Shown: one piece after another, positions 1 to 6,861 of the stretch
How the letters are laid out: the number at the start of each line of letters is the position of its first letter
Position numbering within the stretch: the stretch's first letter is position 1
NCBI GenBank assembly: GCA_019348445.1
Contig: JAHWJK010000057.1
Location: 1-10,157 of the forward strand
Source: Actinomycetota bacterium
GTDB lineage: Bacteria > Actinomycetota > CADDZG01 > WHSQ01
Reading direction: 5' to 3'
DNA: 10,157 bases
Program-made: the position numbers and the translations under genes
Notes under the pieces: model-generated
Seen by the model: only the letters and a program-made list of their open reading frames with translations
The model's database searches: none
What the model was told of the DNA's origin: nothing

Positions 1-1067
1 CCGAGCACCTGCACCGCTTTCTCCGTCACCGAAACGCATGTCTCGGAAGCCTTGAGCTTGCTCATCGAGCCTTCGGCTTTGTGGAACGGCTGGCCGCTCG
101 CACCGAGCCACGACGCGTAGTACGTGATCAGCCGCGAGCACTCGACTTCCGTCGCCATGTCGGCAAGCGTGTTCTGGATGCTCTGGTGCTGCGAGATCGG
201 GACTCCGAACGTCTTCCGCTCCTTCGAATACTCGACCGCGAACTCGAGGGCCGCCTGCGCGATGCCGACGGCTTGGATCGCGACGATCGGCCGGGTGAGC
301 TCGAAGGTTCGGAGTGCGGCGGAGGAACGCCCCGTCGACTCGCCCTTACGCGCGCGCTCGAGTTTCTGCTCGAGCTTGTCGAGCCCGCCCAGTACTCGAT
401 CTGCAGGGATGCGGCAGTCCTCGAGGATCACTTCAGACGTGTCCGACGCGCGGATGCCGAGCTTCTTCTCTTTCTTGCCCGCCCTGATGCCGCCGTCGTC
501 CTTGTGGATGATGAACGAGGCCTGTCCTCGGTGGCCTAGCTCTGAGTCGACGGTCGCAACGACGACGAATACGTCGGCGACTCCTCCGTTCGTGATGAAG
601 ACTTTCGTGCCGTTGAGAACCCACTCGTCGCCGTCACGAACGGCTTTCGTGCGAAGCGATCGCACGTCGGATCCCGCTTGCGGTTCCGTGACCGCGAACG
701 CCGCGACCTTCGGATCCTCGGGAGTGCCGAACATCTTGGGCGCCCATTCGAAGAGCTGTTCCTGCGTCCCGATCGCGGCCAGCGCAGACAGCGGCAGCCC
801 CGTGCCGAAGATCGCGAGGCCGATCCCGGCGCAGCCCCAGAAGATCTCTTCCGCCACCAGTGGGATCGTTAGTCCGGTCGGGTCTTGCTGCGACTGCATG
901 TAGATGTCGATGCCGTAGAGGCCGGCCTCGGCCGCCTTCTTGACGACGGGCCAGGGGAACTCCTCCGACTCGTCGTATTCGGCGGCAACGGGGCGGATCT
1001 CGCGCTCGGCGAACTCATGCGCCCACTTCTTCAGTTCGAGCTGCTCTTCGGTCAGAGAGAAGTCCAC
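1..1067 (-). CDS. acyl-CoA dehydrogenase, C-terminus cut by the window edge
   Basis: FAD-dependent acyl-CoA dehydrogenase, expected to make the trans-2-enoyl-CoA and pass electrons to ETF. About 356 residues are visible from a GTG start; an upstream GGAGGG six bases away supports that start, and the N-terminus MDFSLTEEQ is typical. Visible motifs: AFAVTEPQAGSD at about residues 124-135 (flavin/substrate binding), KVFITNGG at 155-162, and ERKTFGVPISQHQ at 283-295. The reading stops inside AVQVLG, just before the GGYGY/EGT region that carries the catalytic glutamate in MCAD-type enzymes, so that residue cannot be checked. The helix around residues 256-270 (FELTRP) has Thr, as in MCAD, where LCAD/IVD types have their base, so the Glu is expected off-window. 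A charged stretch at about 228-250 is longer than in MCAD. Substrate chain length is not readable. It is divergent from the R2lox-like gene, with a palindrome between them. Confidence 0.93.
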   Translation of the reverse strand, partial: MDFSLTEEQLELKKWAHEFAEREIRPVAAEYDESEEFPWPVVKKAAEAGLYGIDIYMQSQQDPTGLTIPLVAEEIFWGCAGIGLAIFGTGLPLSALAAIGTQEQLFEWAPKMFGTPEDPKVAAFAVTEPQAGSDVRSLRTKAVRDGDEWVLNGTKVFITNGGVADVFVVVATVDSELGHRGQASFIIHKDDGGIRAGKKEKKLGIRASDTSEVILEDCRIPADRVLGGLDKLEQKLERARKGESTGRSSAALRTFELTRPIVAIQAVGIAQAALEFAVEYSKERKTFGVPISQHQSIQNTLADMATEVECSRLITYYASWLGASGQPFHKAEGSMSKLKASETCVSVTEKAVQVL

Positions 1068-1095
1068 GATTTGCCCTCCGTGGTGCGGTCGCGGA

Positions 1096-1117
1096 AACTT
1101 GACTCTGTGGTCAAGTT
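1096..1117. promoter_or_regulatory. perfect 22-bp palindrome, probable repressor operator
   Basis: The arms AACTTGAC and GTCAAGTT match perfectly around the 6-base spacer TCTGTG. The site lies in the 96-base gap between two divergent starts, 28 bases upstream of the ACAD GTG and 46 upstream of the R2lox-like ATG. Size and symmetry fit a dimeric regulator such as TetR or GntR type, which often control acyl-CoA genes. On the minus strand a TATCCT (-10-like, 1134 to 1129) sits just before it, which would place the palindrome in the first ~25 transcribed bases of the ACAD mRNA. A TTGACT in the left arm could be a plus-strand -35, but I see no matching -10. The regulator gene is not in the window. 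An mRNA hairpin is an alternative. Confidence 0.6.
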
Positions 1118-1163
1118 CTGATTGGGACAGGATAACCACTTCGGACTACCAACAGGGGACGAC

Positions 1164-2468
1164 ATGACCGACGAGACACTCCAGCCGAACACCGCCGACG
1201 ACCCGCTCGAGAAAGCCGAAGCGATCAGCTACACCAAGCTCTACGAGCATTGGGAGCGCCACAACTGGAGCGCTGCAGCGATCGACTTCGACACCGACAA
1301 GACGCATTGGCGCGAGCGCCTTACTGAACGGCAGCGTGATGCGGCGTTGTGGAACTACGCGATGTTCCTCGTCGGGGAGGAGGCGGTCGCACGCACGTTG
1401 ACGCCGGTTCTCGATTCCGCCCCGGGTTACGCAGAGAGCATCTTCTTGACGACTCAGATCGTCGACGAGGCGCGCCACCATGTTTTCTTCGATCGGTTCA
1501 TGCGTGAGGTCGCGTCGCAGGGACGAGACACGCAGTCGACACTCGACGCCGCGGACAGATACCTGACGTGGGGATTCAGGCAGGTCTTCGCCGAACTCGA
1601 CCGGATCACCGAAGCTCTGCACAAGAAACCCAAAGATCTTCCGCTGGTCGCGCAAACGATCGCGCTCTATCACCTCGTCGTGGAGGGGATGCTCGCTATA
1701 CCGGGACAGCACTTCATCCAGCGCTACGTGCGCAAGTTGGACATCCTTCCGGGCTTCCGGCACGGCATCGACAACGTTTCGCGCGACGAAAGTCGCCACG
1801 TCGCGTTCGGCATCAAGTACCTCGGGGACCTGTTCCGTCGCTCGAAGGAGTGCCGAGACGCTGCGATCGAGGAATGGAATCGTGTGTTCCGGTGGACCTC
1901 AGGCGTGTTCGTCCCGCCGAACCTCGATCCCAGCTATGCGGAATGCTTCGACTTCACTCTCGAAGAGATCTATGCGTTCGGTCTCCGCTCCTTCGTCACG
2001 AAAGCGAAACGCCTCGGCGTAGAGCCTTTCGACGAGATCCGCATGCTGAGCCGCCTGAACAGGGAGCTGACGTACGAGGAACACGCGAGGAATCTCTGGG
2101 TCATGATCCGCGCCGGCGTCGTCGGCGACGATCGACGAGAGCCGGAGATGAACCGGGAGGCGCTCGAGCTGCTGTTCGACGGTATGACCCGCGGCGTGGA
2201 TCTAGAGGTAGCGCGCTCGCTCGGTGGCCCGATCCTGTGGGATTTCACGGACACCGAACCGTGGCACCTCGTCGTGACGAACGGTCACGCCGAAGCCAAG
2301 CCCGGACGTGTCGAGAATGCCGCTCTGACGCTGGAGGTCTCCGCCGCAGAGTGGGCAAAGATCTCGGTCGAGCGAGCGGATCCACGGATGGCGCTGTTGA
2401 AGCGCAGGCTCAAGCTCCACGGTTCCTTCGGCGCAAAGGCGAAGTTGCCCAAACTGTTCCTGGACTGA
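1164..2468 (+). CDS. R2lox-like ligand-binding oxidase fused to a C-terminal SCP2 domain
   Basis: A 434-residue protein. Residues ~25-320 form a ribonucleotide-reductase-R2-like ferritin fold with all six carboxylate/His metal ligands: E72 (GEEAV), E102 and H105 (DEARH), E174 (VVEGML), E209 and H212 (DESRH). V75 and Y169 sit at the same spacing from E72 and E174 as the Val-Tyr pair that forms the ether cross-link in R2lox (Mycobacterium Rv0233 and its Geobacillus homologue). This makes an oxidase of the Mn/Fe R2lox group more likely than a nucleotide reductase subunit. Residues ~355-432 read as an SCP2 sterol/acyl-CoA-binding domain: PWHLVVTNG, then a pattern ending in MALLKRRLKLHG and LPKLF. 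Rv0233 lacks this extension. R2lox crystal structures hold a long-chain fatty acid, so lipid oxidation is a reasonable inference; the true substrate is unknown. ATG 1164 has AGGGG five bases upstream; the in-frame ATG at 1122 has no ribosome binding site. Confidence 0.85.
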   Translation: MTDETLQPNTADDPLEKAEAISYTKLYEHWERHNWSAAAIDFDTDKTHWRERLTERQRDAALWNYAMFLVGEEAVARTLTPVLDSAPGYAESIFLTTQIVDEARHHVFFDRFMREVASQGRDTQSTLDAADRYLTWGFRQVFAELDRITEALHKKPKDLPLVAQTIALYHLVVEGMLAIPGQHFIQRYVRKLDILPGFRHGIDNVSRDESRHVAFGIKYLGDLFRRSKECRDAAIEEWNRVFRWTSGVFVPPNLDPSYAECFDFTLEEIYAFGLRSFVTKAKRLGVEPFDEIRMLSRLNRELTYEEHARNLWVMIRAGVVGDDRREPEMNREALELLFDGMTRGVDLEVARSLGGPILWDFTDTEPWHLVVTNGHAEAKPGRVENAALTLEVSAAEWAKISVERADPRMALLKRRLKLHGSFGAKAKLPKLFLD

Positions 2469-2469
2469 T

Positions 2470-3285
2470 TCAGTCCCGCGCGTTCTTCGACGCGCGATTG
2501 CCTTTCTTTACAGCTCTATTGGGGCGTGCGTGGCCGCGTCCGCTCGCAGGCTTCGGAGGATGAGCGGAAACGACAGCTCCGACCTGTGGATGCCGCTTGT
2601 ATGTCTTCTGGCGCTTGTCTTTCTTGTTTTTCTTGTCTTTGTCTTTCTGGTTACGTTCCCTACCGTTTGCGTGGTTCGGGTTCTTGGTTTTGGTACGTCC
2701 TTTCGCATTCTTCTCGACAGCCGTGGTTGTCCGCGTCGCGAACGGCATACCGACTCCGCCCCGCCCGACGTCGTGGCGATGTTCGACTGACGCGTCCATA
2801 GTCGACGGAGCGCGGTTGACTCCCTCGTTCGGCTCGTCTTCGGTAAGGCGTTCGATGAGCTCGCCGATCGGGTTCGGTACCGCAGCGCCGGCCGTTGCGA
2901 GGACCTCGAGCGCGAGCAACAGGCATGCGGTGATGACCGCGACCCACAACGCGACCTTCGCCTTCGGTCGCGATCTCGACCTGCCTATCGAACGAGCCGG
3001 AGGTGGCGGCGTTTTCGTTGGGGACGTCTGTCGGGTCAGCTGTACGGCGACGTCCGCGGTGAATTCGGGATCATCCTGCAGAGACGCCGCCAGGATGCTC
3101 ACGGCCTTCCGCTCGTCGTCCAGGCCGTCGGGCATCATGAATTGCGCCTTCATCATCAGGGCGTCTTGCGCAGCGCGACGCAACGCCTCCGGCTTCGCGT
3201 TGGCGCTCAGTTCCTCGAGGCGCGCTACGGAGGCCTCCCACAGCACGGTTGCCGCGTCGAAATAGAACTGGAATGTCCCCCCCAT
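2470..3285 (-). CDS. single-pass membrane protein with lysine-rich C-terminal tail, function unknown
   Basis: I do not recognise a named family. From ATG 3285 it has 271 residues. Residues ~5-85 are helical and mixed-charge, followed by a proline/arginine linker (PPPPARSIGRSRSRPKAK). One hydrophobic segment follows at ~111-136 (VALWVAVITACLLLALEVLA), then a short VPNPIGELIERL, then a very basic tail with 18 Lys/Arg in the 41 residues at ~191-231. The positive charges before the membrane segment predict N-terminus in, tail out. The layout (cytoplasmic helical domain, one membrane span, N-P-I/G-L-I-x-x-L after it) recalls actinobacterial anti-sigma-like or DUF5667-type proteins, but that is a weak resemblance. 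A TTG at 3315 would add ten residues but has no ribosome binding site; ATG 3285 has only a weak GGTAAAG. The stop lies one base from the stop of the convergent R2lox-like gene. Divergent from the ACAD at 3379. Confidence 0.7.
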   Translation of the reverse strand: MGGTFQFYFDAATVLWEASVARLEELSANAKPEALRRAAQDALMMKAQFMMPDGLDDERKAVSILAASLQDDPEFTADVAVQLTRQTSPTKTPPPPARSIGRSRSRPKAKVALWVAVITACLLLALEVLATAGAAVPNPIGELIERLTEDEPNEGVNRAPSTMDASVEHRHDVGRGGVGMPFATRTTTAVEKNAKGRTKTKNPNHANGRERNQKDKDKKNKKDKRQKTYKRHPQVGAVVSAHPPKPASGRGHARPNRAVKKGNRASKNARD

Positions 3286-3334
3286 GGGCAGAGTCTTTAC
3301 CAGAGGAGCAGACAAAACTCAAAAAACGGACGAA

Positions 3335-3352
3335 GCGGTCACGTTTGACCGC
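3335..3352. promoter_or_regulatory. perfect 7-4-7 inverted repeat, candidate operator
   Basis: GCGGTCA and TGACCGC are exact reverse complements around CGTT. The site lies in the 93-base gap between the divergent membrane-protein gene and the ACAD operon, 26 bases upstream of the ACAD GTG. Its right arm overlaps the -35-like TTGACC, so a bound repressor would block RNA polymerase. Its sequence differs from the palindrome at 1096-1117, so probably a different regulator. The regulator is unknown. Confidence 0.45.
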
Positions 3353-3371
3353 CTGCGTTGGCCATTAGGCT
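3345..3371 (+). promoter_or_regulatory. probable promoter of the ACAD-rnd-NYN operon, leaderless transcript
   Basis: A -35-like TTGACC (3345-3350) and a -10-like TAGGCT (3366-3371, fitting TANNNT) are separated by 15 bases, slightly short of the usual 17. Transcription starting about seven bases after the -10 would begin at or next to GTG 3379, giving a leaderless mRNA. This agrees with the absence of a good Shine-Dalgarno sequence before that GTG. The same TAGGCT hexamer occurs upstream of the methyltransferase gene (8931-8936). Confidence 0.4.
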
Positions 3372-3378
3372 GCCGGAC

Positions 3379-4533
3379 GTGGACTTCGATCTTTCTCCGG
3401 AGCAACAGGACTTCCAGAAGACGGTCCGTCAGTTCGTGGACGACGCGATCAGGCCGAACGCCGAGCGATGGGACCACGAGCACGAATTGCCGATGGACGC
3501 GGTCAAGCAGATGGCGGAGCTCGGTCTCTTCGGGTTGCCGTTCCCGGAGGAATACGGGGGCTCCGATGCGGACTTCCTGACGCTGTGTCTCGCGATCGAG
3601 GAGATCGCCCGCGTCGACTCGAGCCTTGCGATCACGCTCGAGGCGGCGGTCGGTCTCGGCGCTATGCCCATCTACCGGTTCGGCACGGAAGATCAGCGGC
3701 AGCGATGGCTCCCGCCGCTCGCGACTGGGGAAAACCTCGCGGGGTTCGGTCTGACAGAACCGGGCGGTGGAAGCGACGCCGGCGCGACGAGGACCAGTGC
3801 TCGTCTGGAGAACGGTGAATGGATCATCAACGGGTCGAAGTCGTTCATCACGAACTCGGGCACCCCCATCACGTCGTTCGTCACCGTTACGGCCGTGACG
3901 GGTGAGTCGAACGGCCGCAAAGAGATCTCCGCGATCGTCGTACCGAATGGGACCCCCGGGTACGAAGTCGGCAAGGCGTACCGGAAGATGGGGTGGTGGC
4001 ACTCCGACACGCATGAGCTGTCGTTCAACGACTGCCGCGTTCCCGAAGAGAACCTGTTGGGTGAGCGCGGCAGAGGGTTCGCGAACTTCTTGAAGATCCT
4101 CGATGACGGTCGGATCGCGATCGCTGCACTGGCGGTCGGTCTCGCGCAGGGATGTGTCGATGAGTGCATCAAATATGCGAGCGAGCGAACGGCCTTCGGT
4201 AAAGCGATCGGTTCCTTCCAGGCCCTCCAGTTCAAGATCGCCGACATGGAAGTCAAGACACAACTAGCACGTCAGGCTTACTACCGCGCCGCGTGGTTGG
4301 CCGAACAGGGTCGGCCATACAAGAAAGAAGCTGCCATGGCGAAACTGTTCGCGTCGGAGACCGCCGTCGACGTAGCGCGTGAAGCCGTGCAAGTACATGG
4401 CGGGTACGGCTACATCGAGGAATTCCCGGTCTGCCGTCATTTCCGGGACTCGAAGATCCTGGAGATCGGGGAGGGGACGTCCGAGGTGATGCGCATCCTG
4501 ATCGCCCGGGAGTTGGGGTTGCCCGAGTCTTGA
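3379..4533 (+). CDS. acyl-CoA dehydrogenase, short-chain/butyryl-CoA type
   Basis: Complete 384-residue FAD flavoenzyme, normal for the family. It should oxidise acyl-CoA to 2-enoyl-CoA with ETF as acceptor. Motifs in order: FGLTEPGGGSDAG, SKSFITNSG, ERTAFGKAIGSFQALQFK, AVQVHGGYGYIEEFPVCRHFRD, then EIGEGTSEVMR. The Glu of EGTSE (about residue 365) aligns with the catalytic base of butyryl- and medium-chain enzymes. Chain-length preference is inferred from this layout only. I chose GTG 3379 because it gives MDFDLSPEQQDF, the usual family N-terminus (compare the ACAD at the left edge); TTG 3358 is an in-frame alternative seven codons upstream. It is the first gene of a tightly packed operon: its stop overlaps the RNase D start. 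The link between an acyl-CoA enzyme and RNA nucleases may be only shared transcription. Confidence 0.94.
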   Translation: MDFDLSPEQQDFQKTVRQFVDDAIRPNAERWDHEHELPMDAVKQMAELGLFGLPFPEEYGGSDADFLTLCLAIEEIARVDSSLAITLEAAVGLGAMPIYRFGTEDQRQRWLPPLATGENLAGFGLTEPGGGSDAGATRTSARLENGEWIINGSKSFITNSGTPITSFVTVTAVTGESNGRKEISAIVVPNGTPGYEVGKAYRKMGWWHSDTHELSFNDCRVPEENLLGERGRGFANFLKILDDGRIAIAALAVGLAQGCVDECIKYASERTAFGKAIGSFQALQFKIADMEVKTQLARQAYYRAAWLAEQGRPYKKEAAMAKLFASETAVDVAREAVQVHGGYGYIEEFPVCRHFRDSKILEIGEGTSEVMRILIARELGLPES

Positions 4534-5729
4534 GTTCATCTGTGAGCGCAACGGCTCACGTCCTGGTAGCCGATACCCGCGGCCTCGAGGCCGTCACGGC
4601 CGCAGCATCCGCCGCGGGTCGCATCGGGCTCGATACCGAGTTCATGCGCGAGAAGACCTACCGGGCGATCCTCTGCCTCGTGCAGGTTGCCGCGGGCGAC
4701 GACATCTTCATCATCGATCCGCTGGAGGTCGATCCCGAGCCGATCGCGTCGCTCGTTGCGGATCCGAGCGTCGAGGTTCTTCTCCACGCGGCGCGCCAGG
4801 ATCTTGAACTCTTCAACGACCGCTACGGCATCGTTCCTACGCATGTGTTCGACGTTCAAGCCGCGGCGGGATTCGCCGGCTACGGCGCGTCGCTGTCGTA
4901 CGGGAGACTCGTCGAAGCGACGCTCGGTATCGCGCTGGAGAAGGGTGAGTCGTACACGGACTGGTGCCGTCGTCCGCTAACCGACAAGCAGCTGAAGTAC
5001 GCAGGCGACGACGTTCGTTATCTCGGGGCGATCGCCGACAGGCTCAAGCGGGACCTGGAAGAGGGAGGTCGGCTGAAGTGGGCCTACGGCGAGATGCAGG
5101 CGCTCGAAGATCCGAACGCCTACGCGGCCGATCCGAACGACGCGTGGTTGCGAGTGAAGGGTCGCGGCACCCTCAGCGGCCGACAGCTTGCGGTCCTGCG
5201 CGAGATCGCGGCGTGGCGCGAACGGGAAGCGGCGCGCCGTGACATACCGAGAGGTTGGGTCGTGAAGGATCCAACGCTGATCGAGCTGGCGCGGCGTTCG
5301 CCGACGACACCGGCGGCACTCCGGGACATCCGCGGTCTCAACTCCAAAGAGGCAGAGCGTTCTGCTCGAGCCATCATCGATGCCGTCGAGCGAGGCCGGC
5401 GCTCGGAGTCGATCAAGACGGCAAAATCGCCCACGCGGTCTGCTCAAGAGCGAGCTCGGATGCTGTCGGGTTTGACCGACGCAGTTGTGAGATCTCGATG
5501 CGAGGCCGCCGGTGTGGCCACCGAGCTCGTGGTGACTCGCTCCGAGGTGGAGGCGCTGTTGCTGGACATGTTCTCTGGATCGCTCGACGAGACGCAGCAC
5601 CGCACCCTGCAGGGGTGGCGGCGCGATCTCGTCGGCGATGCAATCCTTGGACTCGCCGCGGGCAAGATCGCGGTCAAAGTGATCGATAGACCTCCATACG
5701 TGGAGGAGGTGCCGCTGAACGATGGCTGA
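4530..5729 (+). CDS. rnd: ribonuclease D (DEDDy 3'-5' exoribonuclease with HRDC domain)
   Basis: A 399-residue protein. RNase D trims 3' ends of tRNA and other structured RNAs with two metal ions in the cytoplasm. The DEDDy active site is complete: D35 and E37 (GLDTEF), D91 (HAARQDLELF), and Y157 with D161 (YAGDDVRYL). An HRDC domain follows at about 207-285 (SGRQLAVLREIAAWRE, then GWVVKDPTLIELARRSP), and a further C-terminal helical part to 399 corresponds to the second HRDC-like region of this family. The TTG start shares a TTGA overlap with the ACAD stop, with GGGG 11 bases upstream, suggesting translational coupling; GTG 4542 is an alternative that removes four residues. The next gene starts inside its last codons. 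Confidence 0.93.
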   Translation: MSSSVSATAHVLVADTRGLEAVTAAASAAGRIGLDTEFMREKTYRAILCLVQVAAGDDIFIIDPLEVDPEPIASLVADPSVEVLLHAARQDLELFNDRYGIVPTHVFDVQAAAGFAGYGASLSYGRLVEATLGIALEKGESYTDWCRRPLTDKQLKYAGDDVRYLGAIADRLKRDLEEGGRLKWAYGEMQALEDPNAYAADPNDAWLRVKGRGTLSGRQLAVLREIAAWREREAARRDIPRGWVVKDPTLIELARRSPTTPAALRDIRGLNSKEAERSARAIIDAVERGRRSESIKTAKSPTRSAQERARMLSGLTDAVVRSRCEAAGVATELVVTRSEVEALLLDMFSGSLDETQHRTLQGWRRDLVGDAILGLAAGKIAVKVIDRPPYVEEVPLNDG

Positions 5730-6759
5730 TGAAGAGGATCGGGTAGCGCTGTTCGTCGACTTCGAGAACCTCGCGATCGGGGCCAAGGAGCGCGGGGGCC
5801 AGGTCGACATGGGCGTCGTTGTCGATGCTCTGGCAGAACGCGGCCGCGTTGTCGTTCGCCGCGCCTATGCCGACTGGAACCTTTTCTCCGATTACCGGCA
5901 GAACCTGGTTGCGCAGCGCATCGAGATGATTGAGGTCCCCCAGCGGACGGGGATGGTTCGGAAGAACGCGGCCGACATAAAGCTTGCAGTGGACGCGCTC
6001 GAGCTCGCGCTCGAACGTGACTTCTTGACGACTTTCGTGATCGCGTCGGGAGACTCCGACTTCACGCCGCTCGTGTTGAAGCTCCGCGAGCTGAACAAGA
6101 AGGTCATCGGAGTCGGTGTCGAAGGATCTACGTCAGAGCTTCTTCCCGGCGCGTGTGACGAGTTCCTTTTCTACGAACGTCTTGCGGGCCCCGGCGCAGC
6201 GCGGCCGTCGCGCCGACGTCGGAAGAAGACGCAAGAACCGGAGGAGGATGAAACCGATAGCGGATCGGATCTCGAGAACCTCGTGCGTCTCGTAACGCGG
6301 ACGCTCTCCGGCCTTCAGAGTTCGTCGGACGGCCCTCCGCTGTCGTCGATGATCAAGCGCGTCATCTTGCGCAAGGATCCTGCGTTCTCCGAGGGCGACT
6401 ACGGGTTCCGTTCATGGAGCGAGCTATTGCGTCATCTGGAGACGATGGGGGTCATCGAGTTGACGCAAGGCGCGGCCCAGGGCGATCCCGTTGTCGACTT
6501 CCCATCGGACGGTGGAGGCGAGGCCAAAGCCTTCGAACTCCTCCACGACGTGGTGGTCGAGCTCGAACAACGGAACGGGTCGCCGCCCCTGTCGGGGTTG
6601 AAGGATCACCTACGCAAGCGCAACCCGGGCTTCAGCGAGAAGAACTACGGGTACTCGGGGTTCCTGCAGTTCGCGAAGGCCGCGGACGCCAAAGGTGTGA
6701 TCGAGCTCGAGTGGGACGACGAAGCCGAGGACTACTACCTCTCCGCCGGCACGATCTAG
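5722..6759 (+). CDS. NYN-domain (PIN-like) ribonuclease with two OST-HTH/LOTUS domains
   Basis: A 345-residue protein. Residues ~6-153 form a NYN/LabA-like (DUF88) domain: ALFVDFENL with D13, a D51 in AYADW, D85 in KNAADIKLAVD, and SGDSDF with D111 and D113. These acidic residues are expected to bind a metal for RNA cleavage. A basic patch (PSRRRRKKT, ~162-170) and an acidic linker lead to two copies of an OST-HTH/LOTUS RNA-binding domain at ~183-262 and ~268-341. The copies can be aligned by eye: PPLSSMIKRVILRKDPAFSEGDYGF against PPLSGLKDHLRKRNPGFSEKNYGY, each followed by a GVIEL strand. The ATG overlaps the RNase D gene by eight bases and has GGAGGAGG 12 bases upstream, so both proteins are probably made together. 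The RNA target is unknown. Confidence 0.9.
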   Translation: MADEEDRVALFVDFENLAIGAKERGGQVDMGVVVDALAERGRVVVRRAYADWNLFSDYRQNLVAQRIEMIEVPQRTGMVRKNAADIKLAVDALELALERDFLTTFVIASGDSDFTPLVLKLRELNKKVIGVGVEGSTSELLPGACDEFLFYERLAGPGAARPSRRRRKKTQEPEEDETDSGSDLENLVRLVTRTLSGLQSSSDGPPLSSMIKRVILRKDPAFSEGDYGFRSWSELLRHLETMGVIELTQGAAQGDPVVDFPSDGGGEAKAFELLHDVVVELEQRNGSPPLSGLKDHLRKRNPGFSEKNYGYSGFLQFAKAADAKGVIELEWDDEAEDYYLSAGTI

Positions 6760-6795
6760 CCGCCTTTTCTTCCGGAAAATCCGGCGCAGCGGCGG
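6760..6795. terminator. weak nested hairpin after the NYN gene
   Basis: Immediately after the TAG stop, CCGGA-AAA-TCCGG (6772-6784) forms a short GC-rich hairpin inside outer arms CCGCC (6760-6764) and GGCGG (6791-6795). No T-run follows, so a classic intrinsic terminator is not supported. It may still end or stabilise the operon mRNA. Confidence 0.3.
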
Positions 6796-6811
6796 ATTTC
6801 GTGGAGGTGAA
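6763..6811 (+). repeat. upstream copy of a diverged ~50-bp direct repeat
   Basis: Aligned by eye with 7787-7836, using one gap, 35 of 50 columns agree, including blocks CTTCC, GAAAA, CGGATT and GTGGA. The two copies bracket the AbiEi-like/DUF559 gene. Chance or similar terminator-like composition cannot be excluded. Confidence 0.35.
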
Positions 6812-6861
6812 CGTGTCGCGAGCCACATCGTCGCGCCGAGATCCGTTATCCGATCGCGCAT

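Noticed and set aside
124..903. 259-codon plus-strand open frame
   Set aside because: It is antisense to the acyl-CoA dehydrogenase, whose minus-strand reading has clear family motifs; the plus-strand product is Ser/Arg-rich with no recognisable motif.
1568..2563. 331-codon plus-strand open frame
   Set aside because: Overlaps the R2lox-SCP2 gene in another frame; the product is Arg-rich low-complexity, typical of shadow frames in GC-rich genes.
2597..3265. 222-codon plus-strand open frame with a hydrophobic Phe/Leu-rich start
   Set aside because: It is the antisense reading of the Lys-rich tail (Lys codons read as Phe/Leu). The minus strand gives a coherent helical domain, membrane span and tail, so I prefer it, though neither frame has a firm family match.
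3317..3332. AAAAACGGACG shared with 7801-7811
   Set aside because: An 11-base match is expected several times by chance in 10 kb on both strands, and the flanks do not align.
3319..4263. 314-codon minus-strand open frame
   Set aside because: Antisense to the complete ACAD at 3379-4533, which is unambiguous; no motif in the antisense product.
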